A stretch of DNA of 52,286 bases from SHLQ01 sp051011575 (GTDB lineage Bacteria; Actinomycetota; Acidimicrobiia; Acidimicrobiales; SHLQ01). Position numbers and translations under genes: made by a program. The DNA lies in assembly GCA_051011575.1 (NCBI GenBank), contig JBPCTR010000285.1:1-52286 (forward strand). The letters run 5' to 3'. The notes beneath the pieces are model-generated. The model saw only the letters and a list, made by a program, of their open reading frames with translations, was not told where the DNA came from and made no database searches. Shown piece after piece: positions 1 through 7,911 of the stretch (positions are counted from its first letter, which is position 1; each line of letters starts with the position of its first letter).

Positions 1-1323
1 ACATGGAAGCCGGTGCAGGGTCGGTTCAAGGACTACATCGCGATGCCCAAGTTCAACCTCTACCAGTCGTTGCACACGACCGTTGTGGGGCCCCTGGGCA
101 AAGAGGTCGAGGTCCAGATTCGCACGGACGAGATGCATGCGCGAGCTGAGAACGGCGTGGCCGCGCACTGGGGCTACAAGGATGACGCGAGCAGCAACGA
201 GATCGCGTGGTTGAACCGGATCATCGACTGGGAGCAGGACACGTCGGACCCCGGCACCTTCATGTCGAACCTGAAGACCGATCTCGACCAGGACGAGGTC
301 TTCGTGTTCACCCCCCAGGGCGATGTCGTCGAGCTTCCGGTGGGCGCCACACCCGTCGACTTCGCGTACCAGATCCACACCGAGATCGGTCAGCGATGCA
401 CCGGGGCCAGGGTGAACGGGAGGCTCGTGCCGCTCGAGACTCGATTGCAGTCGGGCGACCGAATTCAGATCATCTCGTCGAAGAACCCGGACGCGGGTCC
501 ATCAAAGGATTGGCTCAACTTCGTGACCACGCCGAAAGCGGCGAACAAGATCCGGAGTTGGTTCAGTCGGGAGCGCCGCCACGAGTTCATCGATCTGGGC
601 CGTGACGAGCTCACCTCGGCCATACGACGCGCTGGCCTGCCACTGCATCGCACGATCAAGGGCGATCGGCTGGCCGAGATCACCGCCGAGATGAATTACG
701 CCGACCTCGATGCGTTGTTTGCCGCGGTCGGCGAGGGACATGTCTCGGCGCGCACGATCATCAACCGTCTGAACAAGAGCGACGCGCCGGAGGACAGCGG
801 CGACCTCGCCCTCTCGACGATGAGCCGAGTACGTCGGCAGGGTAAGGACCGGGCGAAGACCGGGGGAGTGCATGTCGAGGGCCTCGACGACCTCCTCGTG
901 CGCCTTGCGACATGCTGCACGCCGATTCCCGACGACGACATCGTGGGCTTCGTGACCCGGGGCCGGGGGGTTTCAGTTCATCGTGCCGACTGTGCAAACG
1001 CGAAGTCGCTCGAAACAGAGCAGTCGGGCCGGTTGATCGAGGTCGATTGGGACGACCGTCATTCGGGACTTCACGAGGCCTCGATCGAGGTCGACGCCCT
1101 CGATCGGGCCGGTCTTCTCGTCGATGTTGCCGGCGTGATGGCGGCCAATCAGATCAACGTGCTGAGCGTGGAAACGCGTACCGGTTCCGACCGGATCGCC
1201 CACATGCGTTTCGTGTTCGAATTCGCCGATCCGGCCCACCTCGAGTCAATGCTCACGGCCGTGCGTAGGGTCGAGTCGGTGTACGACGCATATCGCGTCC
1301 TCCCCGGTGGAAATCCCGACTGA
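1..1323 (+). CDS. rel: RelA/SpoT-type (p)ppGpp synthetase/hydrolase, 3' part
   Basis: The 5' end lies outside the window; 440 codons are visible. They begin inside the synthetase domain (GRFKDYIAMPKFNLYQSLHT, then EVEVQIRT and the HWGYK stretch). A TGS domain follows at about residues 98-160 (VFVFTPQGDVVELP), then the cysteine-containing RIS/zinc-finger-like segment near 297-333 (LATCCTPIP, GRGVSVHRADC) and a C-terminal ACT domain from about 360. This is the order of long bifunctional Rel proteins, which make and hydrolyse the stringent-response alarmone (p)ppGpp and sense uncharged tRNA on the ribosome through the C-terminal half. Whether the hydrolase domain is intact cannot be seen. hisS follows 45 nt downstream with its own promoter-like box. 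Confidence 0.95.
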   Translation, partial: TWKPVQGRFKDYIAMPKFNLYQSLHTTVVGPLGKEVEVQIRTDEMHARAENGVAAHWGYKDDASSNEIAWLNRIIDWEQDTSDPGTFMSNLKTDLDQDEVFVFTPQGDVVELPVGATPVDFAYQIHTEIGQRCTGARVNGRLVPLETRLQSGDRIQIISSKNPDAGPSKDWLNFVTTPKAANKIRSWFSRERRHEFIDLGRDELTSAIRRAGLPLHRTIKGDRLAEITAEMNYADLDALFAAVGEGHVSARTIINRLNKSDAPEDSGDLALSTMSRVRRQGKDRAKTGGVHVEGLDDLLVRLATCCTPIPDDDIVGFVTRGRGVSVHRADCANAKSLETEQSGRLIEVDWDDRHSGLHEASIEVDALDRAGLLVDVAGVMAANQINVLSVETRTGSDRIAHMRFVFEFADPAHLESMLTAVRRVESVYDAYRVLPGGNPD

Positions 1324-1354
1324 AGGAACCCATCGGGGGTGCGCCGCGTGTCGC

Positions 1355-1360
1355 TAGCCT
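1355..1360 (+). promoter_or_regulatory. Putative -10 box of hisS
   Basis: TAGCCT ends 8 nt before the GTG start of hisS and there is no Shine-Dalgarno sequence between, so a leaderless transcript is likely. It fits the TANNNT box seen before many genes here. Confidence 0.5.
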
Positions 1361-1368
1361 GAACGGCC

Positions 1369-2634
1369 GTGGCATCACCGAAGTTCCAGGCCCTCAAGGG
1401 CACCCGCGACATTCTGAGCCCCGAGTCGGAACGTATGCGTGCTCTCGTCGACGTCTTCGCCGACGAATGTCGTCTGGCGGGCTACGGGAACATCATGTCG
1501 CCGATCTTCGAGGACCTCGGTGTTTTCCTTCGCGTCGGCGAGTCGACCGATGTGGTCACCAAGGAGATGTACGACTTCGAGGACAAGGACGGCCGCCGCA
1601 TCGCTCTCCGGCCCGAACTGACTGCGTCGGTTGTGCGGGCATTCGTGCAGCACAGCCCCACGAACCTGCCCTGGAAGGCCTGGTACGAGGGCCCCCAGTT
1701 CCGGCACGAGAAGCCCCAGGCCGGCAGGTATCGGCAGTTCAGCCAGGTGGGAGTGGAGGTGCTGGGGTCCGACGACGCCGATGTCGACGTGGAAGTGATC
1801 GCACTCGGGTGGCGATTCTACGAACGGTTGGGTATGCATCAGGTGAGCCTGCTGCTCAACTCTTTGGGCGACGACACCTGCCGGCCCGCGTACCTCGCCG
1901 CACTCGAGGCGTACTTGCGAGACCATGAGTCCGACCTGTCGGAGGGGTCCCGCGAGACGCTCGCGAAGAATCCGCTCCGGGTGCTCGACAGCAAGCGCCG
2001 TGAAGATGCACAGATCATCGCCGACGCGCCGCTCATGGTCGATCACCTCACGGCCGAGACCGCCGAGCACTTCGCACGCGTGCGAGATGGCCTCGACTCG
2101 CTCGGAATCCCGTACGAGATCTCCCCTCGATTGGTGCGCGGACTCGACTACTACACACGCACAACGTTCGAATATGTATCGATCGCGCTCGAGAATGCTC
2201 AGAACGCCGTGGGGGGAGGCGGCCGGTACGACGGTCTCGCTGCGAGCCTCGGCGGTAAGCCCACGCCCGGAATCGGGTTTGCGTTGGGCGTGGATCGCAT
2301 CCTGCTCGCGTGCGATGCCGAAGGGGTCTTCCCAGGTCCGTCGACGGCACCAGACGTCTTCATCGTCGATCTCACCGGCGGCGCAGCAGCTGTGGAGCTC
2401 ACCGACGAACTACGTCGCGCAGGGATCTCTGCCGATCGCGGCTTCGACGGCCGGTCGATGAAGGCGCAAATGAAGGTCGCTGATCGATCGGGTGCCCCCT
2501 GGGCAATCCTCGTGGGCGACGACGAGGTGGCCAACGCCGCCGTCACCCTGCGCGACATGACCGGCGACACGGGCCAGACTTCTGTGTCCCGTACCGACCT
2601 CGTGAACGATCTCCAGCGACGACTCGGTCGCTGA
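1369..2634 (+). CDS. hisS: Histidyl-tRNA synthetase
   Basis: Charges tRNA-His with histidine (class II aminoacyl-tRNA synthetase, cytoplasmic). The 421-residue length is normal. Class II motif 2 is visible near residue 112 (RHEKPQAGRYRQFSQ), the histidine-specific loop as LVRGLDYYTR near 255, a glycine-rich GGGGRYDGL segment, and a motif-3-like GIGFALGVDRIL; an anticodon-binding domain closes the protein. The GTG start gives the expected N-terminus (KFQALKGTRDILSPES). aspS follows 30 nt downstream, so the two synthetases are probably co-transcribed. Confidence 0.97.
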   Translation: MASPKFQALKGTRDILSPESERMRALVDVFADECRLAGYGNIMSPIFEDLGVFLRVGESTDVVTKEMYDFEDKDGRRIALRPELTASVVRAFVQHSPTNLPWKAWYEGPQFRHEKPQAGRYRQFSQVGVEVLGSDDADVDVEVIALGWRFYERLGMHQVSLLLNSLGDDTCRPAYLAALEAYLRDHESDLSEGSRETLAKNPLRVLDSKRREDAQIIADAPLMVDHLTAETAEHFARVRDGLDSLGIPYEISPRLVRGLDYYTRTTFEYVSIALENAQNAVGGGGRYDGLAASLGGKPTPGIGFALGVDRILLACDAEGVFPGPSTAPDVFIVDLTGGAAAVELTDELRRAGISADRGFDGRSMKAQMKVADRSGAPWAILVGDDEVANAAVTLRDMTGDTGQTSVSRTDLVNDLQRRLGR

Positions 2635-2664
2635 CTCTCAAGCCAGCCCTCCAAAGGACCAACG

Positions 2665-4398
2665 ATGGCGATTCGAACCAACTACTGCGGTGAGCTCACC
2701 AGCGCGCACATCGGCCAGACCGTGACCGTCGCGGGATGGGTCGACACTCGCCGCGTGCACTCGGAACACCTCGCGTTCGTCGACGTTCGCGACCACACCG
2801 GCGTAGTTCAGGTGGTCGTCGACGAGAAGCTCGACGTGCGCAGCGAGTTCGTCGTCGCCATCACCGGCACGGTACGCGCTCGCCCCGAAGGCATGACCAA
2901 CGACGCGCTCGCAACCGGTGAGATCGAGATCGCCGACACGATTGTCACGATCCTCAACGAGGCCGAGCCACCGCCGTTCCCGATGCACGACCGCACCGAC
3001 GTCGACGAGAACATTCGGCTTCGACATCGCTACGTCGATCTCCGTCGGTCGAAGATGCAGCGCAACCTGCGGGCCCGCGCCAAGGTGAACAGCGCCATCC
3101 GTGGCGCCATGGAACGGCAGGGGTTCGTCGAAATCGAAACCCCGATGCTGATTGCGTCGACACCAGAGGGCGCACGCGACTTCGTCGTGCCCAGTCGTAT
3201 GCAGCCCGGCAGCTTCTATGCCCTTCCACAGAGCCCCCAACTCTTCAAACAGCTCTCGATGGTGGGCGGCATGGACCGCTACTACCAGATCGCGCGCTGC
3301 CTTCGAGACGAGGATCTGCGAGCCGATCGTCAGTTCGAGTTCATGCAGCTCGATGCCGAGGCCAGTTTCGTCGACCAGGAGGACGTCTTCGCATTCATCA
3401 GCGAGGCCGTCGCCGACGCCACCGAGGCCGTGACCGGCGAGCGCCCTGGCGACATCCCCCGCATGACGTGGCGCGACGCGCAGGAGCGGTACGGCTCCGA
3501 CAAGCCCGATGTGCGTTTCGGAATGGAACTCACCGAACTCACCGACCTGTTCGCCAGCACCGAGTCGAACGTGTTCAAGACTCCGGTCGTCAAGGGAATT
3601 CGTATGCCCGGCGGCGCCGACACGCTCGGTCGCAACGCCATCGACGACCTCACAGACAAGGCCAAGCGCTGGGGCGCCAAGGGCCTCGCGTGGTTCCGTG
3701 TACGCGACGAGGGTCTCGAAGGTGCGCTCACCAAGTTCATGAGCGAAGAGGAGATCGCAGGTGTGCAGGGGCAGCTCGGCGCCGAGTCGGGCGACATGGT
3801 GTTTCTCATCGCCGATGGCCGTCGGGTGGCCAACAAGGTGTTGGGACTGCTCCGCCTCGAGCTGGGCAAGCCGCCGGTCAACGAAGGCGGTTTCCACTTT
3901 CTCTGGATCACCGACTTCCCCCTGTTCGAGGACGTCGTCGACGGGAACCCGATCCCCGCGCACCACCCATTCACGATGACTCACGCCGACGATGTGGGAA
4001 TGCTCGATACTGCGCAGGGCGAGGAATGGATGGACATCCGGTCGCAGTCGTACGACCTCGTGCTGAACGGGTGGGAGCTGGGTTCGGGCAGTATCCGGAT
4101 CCATCGGAGCGATGTGCAGTCGCGGATCTTCGAGATCCTGGGCATCGGCGCAGAGGAGCAACAGGCCAAGTTCGGCTTTCTCCTCGATGCCTTCCGCTAC
4201 GGCGCGCCGCCACACGGCGGGTTCGCGTTCGGTATCGACCGACTCACAGCACTTCTCGTCGGCGAGGAGAACATCCGCGAGGTCATCGCCTTCCCCAAGA
4301 CTCAGTCCGGTTCTGATCCGCTCACCAATGCGCCCACGCCGGCCGACCCGGCTCACCTCGAGGAGCTTGGTCTCCGGGTCCTGCCCCGCCAGGACTGA
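2665..4398 (+). CDS. aspS: Aspartyl-tRNA synthetase
   Basis: Class II synthetase that charges tRNA-Asp. The N-terminal OB fold binds the anticodon (TVAGWVDTRRVHSEHLAFVD), the catalytic core has motif 2 (RCLRDEDLRADRQFEFMQLD), a bacterial GAD insertion lies in the middle, and motif 3 reads GGFAFGIDRL. The ending with AFPKTQSGSDPLTNAP is characteristic of bacterial AspRS. At 577 residues it is the usual size. An AAGGA ribosome site precedes the ATG. Whether it discriminates against tRNA-Asn cannot be decided here; no gatCAB genes are in the window. pyrE begins 1 nt after the stop. Confidence 0.97.
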   Translation: MAIRTNYCGELTSAHIGQTVTVAGWVDTRRVHSEHLAFVDVRDHTGVVQVVVDEKLDVRSEFVVAITGTVRARPEGMTNDALATGEIEIADTIVTILNEAEPPPFPMHDRTDVDENIRLRHRYVDLRRSKMQRNLRARAKVNSAIRGAMERQGFVEIETPMLIASTPEGARDFVVPSRMQPGSFYALPQSPQLFKQLSMVGGMDRYYQIARCLRDEDLRADRQFEFMQLDAEASFVDQEDVFAFISEAVADATEAVTGERPGDIPRMTWRDAQERYGSDKPDVRFGMELTELTDLFASTESNVFKTPVVKGIRMPGGADTLGRNAIDDLTDKAKRWGAKGLAWFRVRDEGLEGALTKFMSEEEIAGVQGQLGAESGDMVFLIADGRRVANKVLGLLRLELGKPPVNEGGFHFLWITDFPLFEDVVDGNPIPAHHPFTMTHADDVGMLDTAQGEEWMDIRSQSYDLVLNGWELGSGSIRIHRSDVQSRIFEILGIGAEEQQAKFGFLLDAFRYGAPPHGGFAFGIDRLTALLVGEENIREVIAFPKTQSGSDPLTNAPTPADPAHLEELGLRVLPRQD

Positions 4399-4399
4399 C

Positions 4400-5044
4400 G
4401 TGGAGCAATACAAGCGGGACTTCATCGACTTCATGATCGAGGCGAACGTGTTGACCTTCGGCGATTTCGTGACGAAGAGCGGGCGGCCCACGCCGTACTT
4501 TGTGCAAACGGGGAAGTACCGCACCGGTTCGCAGATGCGGCGCCTGGGCGAGTTCTACGCCGACGCGATTCTCGACAACTTCGGCACGGACTTCGATGTG
4601 TTGTTCGGCCCCGCCTACAAGGGCATCCCGCTCGCGGTGGAAACGGCGGGGGCGTTGTCGGCCCGCGGCCACGACGTGGGCTTCTGCTTCAATCGCAAGG
4701 AAACGAAAGACCACGGGGAGGGTGGCGTCCTCGTCGGCCATCCGTTGGCCGACGGCGACCGGGTGCTCATCATCGAGGACGTCACCACCGCGGGCACGTC
4801 GATCCGCGAAACGGTGCCTGCCCTCGAGGCTGCTGCCGATGTCGAGCTCGCCGGGCTTGTTGTGTCGGTCGATCGTATGGAAAGGGGGACGGGCGCCAAG
4901 GCCGCGCTGGCTCAGCTGGCCGACGAGTACGGCATGCCAACCTTTGCGATTGTGACCGTCGAGGAAGTCATCGAACACGCTCCCATCGACGGCGCCACGG
5001 TCGAGCGCATGCGCGCCTACCTCGCCGATTTCGGCGGTCACTGA
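4400..5044 (+). CDS. pyrE: Orotate phosphoribosyltransferase
   Basis: Transfers phosphoribose from PRPP to orotate giving OMP, the fifth step of UMP synthesis. The 13-residue PRPP-binding motif is clear at about residues 122-134 (VLIIEDVTTAGTS), with PTPYFVQTGKYRTG near the N-terminus and a conserved GPAYKGIPL loop. The frame is open upstream inside aspS, but GTG 1 nt after the aspS stop gives the expected N-terminus and 214 residues. It lies about 15 kb from the rest of the pyrimidine genes (20133-29003), in the aspS transcription unit, so the PyrR hairpin cannot directly control it. Confidence 0.95.
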   Translation: MEQYKRDFIDFMIEANVLTFGDFVTKSGRPTPYFVQTGKYRTGSQMRRLGEFYADAILDNFGTDFDVLFGPAYKGIPLAVETAGALSARGHDVGFCFNRKETKDHGEGGVLVGHPLADGDRVLIIEDVTTAGTSIRETVPALEAAADVELAGLVVSVDRMERGTGAKAALAQLADEYGMPTFAIVTVEEVIEHAPIDGATVERMRAYLADFGGH

Positions 5045-5073
5045 ACGCAGTCGACAACCGCTCTGCGCGCGCT

Positions 5074-5079
5074 TAGGGT
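5074..5079 (+). promoter_or_regulatory. Putative -10 box of the metallopeptidase-like gene
   Basis: TAGGGT matches the recurring TANNNT box. It would give a roughly 40-nt leader carrying the GGAGG ribosome site of the gene starting at 5127. No convincing -35 element was seen. Confidence 0.35.
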
Positions 5080-5126
5080 CGCCAAGGAGGCCTGCGGAGC
5101 GTCTGTGGGCGGTGGAGGCGAGAAGA

Positions 5127-6245
5127 ATGAAGCGAGAACAACGACCCACAGCAGCGCGATGGCGCGCGCGTGCGAAGCGTTTCGGAGCGATCTTCGGCGT
5201 TCTCGTTCTCTTGGCATCCATCACCGGCGTCGCACCGGCGGCAGCGAGTGAGCAACCCGACACCGCCCACGTGACCGACGCGCTCGGCGCGGCTGGGACC
5301 ACCGTGTGGCGCGACGCGCTGCAGTCGATGATCGACCCCGACGACTTCGTCTGTAACCCGACCGCCATCAACTTCTGGATCGGTGATCTCCTGAGTCGTT
5401 CGAGCGACGACACGTTGGACCTGCTCTTCGGCACTGCTGCCCTCGACTGGCCGATCGTCTACAAGCTCTTCTTCGACAACGATGACACCGATGAGTTCAT
5501 CGGAGTCGACGGCGAATACACGCGCGAGCACCTCAAACGGCAGCGGGACCTGATCCGCTTCTGGGATGTCCCCCTCGACGACGTCGACCTGTTCGGCATG
5601 CATGGGAGCATCATCCGGGACGACGCCAAGATGATTCCGGTTGTCCAATTCATCTTCACCGCGCCGGGCGATCCGATTCTTCCGCCCGAGATCGCCCAGC
5701 TGATTGTCGACGACGTTCAATCTGTGATCGAGAACGACCCGACGATCGGGTATGACTGGCCGCTGTTCAGCTTCAACGCCGTCGCCTTCGGCCCGGATCC
5801 GTTGAAGGTTGTGATGGGTGATGGACTCATCCAGTTCTTCGAGGAGATCGGTCTCGCCGACAACGGCGTCGACCTCGTGTACGCCCACGAGGTTGCACAC
5901 CAGGTCCAGGGGTACCTCGGCGAGTTCGGGCCGCCGTTGCCAGAGGAGACCAGGCGCACTGAACTAATGGCCGATGCCTTCGCGACGTACTACCTGGTGC
6001 ACGCACGGGGTGCCGCTTACAACGCCGACCGAGCGATGGACGCCGTCGAGTTGTCGTTCATCGCCGGCGACTGCAACTTCGGCTCACCCGGTCACCACGG
6101 CACGCCGAACCAACGTGAGGCCGCAGCCGAGTGGGGTGCCGAAATGGCGCAGGAACGGCCCCGAGGCAAGATTCGCTCCGCCACCGACATGGTCCTCCTC
6201 TTCGACGCCGTCCTGCCAGACATCGTCGCTCCGGACGCTCCTTAG
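5127..6245 (+). CDS. Putative secreted zinc metallopeptidase
   Basis: Product of 372 residues that I cannot assign to a named family. It begins with a basic stretch and a hydrophobic segment (FGAIFGVLVLLASITGVAP) ending in an AAA-SEQ cleavage-site pattern: a Sec-type signal peptide. A gluzincin-like zinc site is visible: H254-E-V-A-H258 (YAHEVAHQVQGYLG), followed about 20 residues later by E279-L-M-A-D283, where the acidic third ligand would lie. This suggests an extracytoplasmic metallopeptidase; substrate unknown. ATG 5127 is chosen over an in-frame GTG at 5112 because GGAGG sits 8 nt before it. It is flanked by its own -10-like box and a strong hairpin after the stop, so it looks monocistronic. 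Confidence 0.75.
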   Translation: MKREQRPTAARWRARAKRFGAIFGVLVLLASITGVAPAAASEQPDTAHVTDALGAAGTTVWRDALQSMIDPDDFVCNPTAINFWIGDLLSRSSDDTLDLLFGTAALDWPIVYKLFFDNDDTDEFIGVDGEYTREHLKRQRDLIRFWDVPLDDVDLFGMHGSIIRDDAKMIPVVQFIFTAPGDPILPPEIAQLIVDDVQSVIENDPTIGYDWPLFSFNAVAFGPDPLKVVMGDGLIQFFEEIGLADNGVDLVYAHEVAHQVQGYLGEFGPPLPEETRRTELMADAFATYYLVHARGAAYNADRAMDAVELSFIAGDCNFGSPGHHGTPNQREAAAEWGAEMAQERPRGKIRSATDMVLLFDAVLPDIVAPDAP

Positions 6246-6250
6246 TTCGA

Positions 6251-6282
6251 TCCGGTCCGTGGGCAGTCGCCTGCGGACCGGA
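6251..6282 (+). terminator. Strong hairpin after the metallopeptidase gene
   Basis: Perfect 9-bp inverted repeat TCCGGTCCG ... CGGACCGGA with a 14-nt loop, 5 nt after the stop codon and just before the rarA promoter box. There is no U-tract, so it would be an atypical (I-shaped) terminator or mRNA 3'-end stabiliser. Confidence 0.55.
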
Positions 6283-6299
6283 GGACGCGGTTCGCTCGG

Positions 6300-6305
6300 T
6301 AGTGT
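6300..6305 (+). promoter_or_regulatory. Putative -10 box of rarA
   Basis: TAGTGT ends 6 nt before the rarA GTG start with no ribosome site between, suggesting a leaderless mRNA. Confidence 0.5.
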
Positions 6306-6311
6306 CTCGAC

Positions 6312-7607
6312 GTGACCGATCTGTTTGCCGCTGCCGCCGAGGAACGCCAGGCGCAATCGGCACCACTTGCTGATCGACTTCGGCCGATTCGGCTCGACGA
6401 CATCGTCGGCCAGCAGTCGTTGCTCGGCGAGGGGCGGCCACTCCGCAGCCTCATCGAAAGCGACACACTCGGCTCGATCATTCTTTGGGGCCCTCCGGGA
6501 ACCGGCAAGACCACACTCGCACGGGTGATCGCCCGCACCACACAGCGCTGGTTCGAGCAGCTGAGCGCCGTGAGCGCTTCGGTGAAGGACGTTCGCGAGG
6601 TGCTGGCCCAAGCAAGCGATCGACTCGGTCAGCATGGACAGGGAACGATCCTGTTCCTCGACGAGGTTCATCGCTTCAACAAGAGCCAGCAGGACGCGCT
6701 CCTGCCGGGAGTCGAGACGGGCCTGATCACACTCATCGGCGCCACCACCGAGAACCCAAACTTCGAGGTGAACGCGGCGCTTCGCAGTCGATCCACACTG
6801 TTTCGTCTCGATCTTCTCGACGAGGCGGCTCTCCGTCATCTGGTCGATCGAGGCCTCGACGCCGAGTCGGTCACAATCGACGACGAGGCCACCCAGCTCC
6901 TGATCGACCGAAGTGGTGGCGACGGACGGCAGGCACTGACTGCACTCGGAGTGGCCGCCGCCCTCGCGACGAAGCTGAACGAGGGCAATGTCACTCTCGA
7001 TCACGTCGAAGCCGCACTCGGCACCAAAGCCATTCGTTATGGCCGCGACGACCACTACGACGTGATCAGCGCGTTCATCAAGAGCATCCGGGGGAGTGAC
7101 GTCGATGCCGGTCTCTACTGGCTCGCTCGAATGCTCGATGCGGGCGAATCGGCACGTTTCATCGCCCGCCGGCTCGTGATCCTCGCATCGGAAGACGTGG
7201 GCATGGCTGACCCGATGTCGCTGCTCGTGGCCGACGCGGCCGCTCGAGCTGTCGAATTCGTCGGCCTTCCGGAAGCGCAGCTCAACCTCGCGCAGGCGGT
7301 CGTCCATCTGGCGACGGCGCCGAAGTCGAACTCCGTGACCACCGCAATCTTCGAGGCGAAGGCCGCGGCACAAGGGTCCGGAACGGGCCTGGTTCCCAAA
7401 CACCTTCGTGATGCCCACTATTCGGGTGCGGTGGGCCTCGGCCATGGCACGGGCTACGCGCTTCCGCACAACGACCCCAGCGGGTGGATCGATCAGCAGT
7501 ATCGACCCGACGAGGTTGCCGACGACGTCTACTATCGACCATCGGGACACGGGCACGAACCCGAGCGCTGGAAACGTTGGAAGGAAGATCGGGACGCACA
7601 TGGCTAA
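6312..7607 (+). CDS. rarA: Replication-associated recombination protein RarA (MgsA family AAA+ ATPase)
   Basis: Cytoplasmic AAA+ ATPase of the clamp-loader-related RarA/WRNIP1 family, which acts at stalled or gapped replication forks. Visible features are the N-terminal RLRPIRLDDIVGQQSLLG signature, Walker A GPPGTGKT near residue 60, Walker B ILFLDEVHRF near 113, sensor region LIGATTENPNF, and the C-terminal tetramerisation domain (YDVISAFIKSIRGSDVDAGL, then RRLVILASEDVG). At 431 residues it is full length. GTG is the only start that gives the normal N-terminus. The next gene overlaps its last 8 nt. Confidence 0.95.
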   Translation: MTDLFAAAAEERQAQSAPLADRLRPIRLDDIVGQQSLLGEGRPLRSLIESDTLGSIILWGPPGTGKTTLARVIARTTQRWFEQLSAVSASVKDVREVLAQASDRLGQHGQGTILFLDEVHRFNKSQQDALLPGVETGLITLIGATTENPNFEVNAALRSRSTLFRLDLLDEAALRHLVDRGLDAESVTIDDEATQLLIDRSGGDGRQALTALGVAAALATKLNEGNVTLDHVEAALGTKAIRYGRDDHYDVISAFIKSIRGSDVDAGLYWLARMLDAGESARFIARRLVILASEDVGMADPMSLLVADAAARAVEFVGLPEAQLNLAQAVVHLATAPKSNSVTTAIFEAKAAAQGSGTGLVPKHLRDAHYSGAVGLGHGTGYALPHNDPSGWIDQQYRPDEVADDVYYRPSGHGHEPERWKRWKEDRDAHG

Positions 7608-7911
7608 GCGACTGTTCTGGGCATCGACCGGCTACGTCGCCGGCGCCACCTCCAGTTGGTGGGTTCAACGCAAGGTGAGGCGCACCGCCGACCGCGTCCT
7701 GCCCCAAGCGGTGCGAAACGAGATCTCGAACCGCGCCACGCAGGTGGGCAGGCGCACCCTCGATCGGGGCCGACATTCAACGGCGGTCCATGGGGCCCAG
7801 CGGGCCTGGCGACGCGTACGTCCGGCGCATCTAGACCTCACCGAGGACGGAACCCGAGCGGTAGACTCCCGTGCTCATGGAAGCCAAGGACGTTCGCCGC
7901 AAATTCACTGA
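7600..7911 (+). CDS. Small conserved protein between rarA and alaS (DUF6167-like)
   Basis: Product of 103 residues, no known function. It starts with MAKRLFWASTGYVAGATSSW, a short hydrophobic, possibly membrane-inserted segment followed by a very basic region (RKVRRTADRVLP, then many Arg). The 'FW..TG..AG' start followed by a basic tail resembles, from memory, the small DUF6167 proteins found in the same place (before alaS) in other actinobacteria. The gene overlaps rarA by 8 nt and runs 35 nt into alaS, so its C-terminal 12 residues are encoded within alaS. The unusual tail suggests the true functional part is the N-terminal 60-70 residues. Confidence 0.6.
   Translation: MAKRLFWASTGYVAGATSSWWVQRKVRRTADRVLPQAVRNEISNRATQVGRRTLDRGRHSTAVHGAQRAWRRVRPAHLDLTEDGTRAVDSRAHGSQGRSPQIH
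7862..7867 (+). promoter_or_regulatory. Putative -10 box of alaS
   Basis: TAGACT ends 9 nt before the alaS ATG, inside the coding frame of the preceding small gene. It supports the ATG over the GTG at 7871 as start. Confidence 0.45.

Noticed and set aside
2638..4524. 628-residue open frame on the minus strand opposite aspS
   Set aside because: It mirrors the aspS frame and has the His/Val/Glu/Leu-rich composition of an antisense shadow in high-GC DNA; no domain motif is visible.
6084..7601. 505-residue minus-strand open frame opposite rarA
   Set aside because: rarA has full AAA+ motifs; the antisense frame has none.
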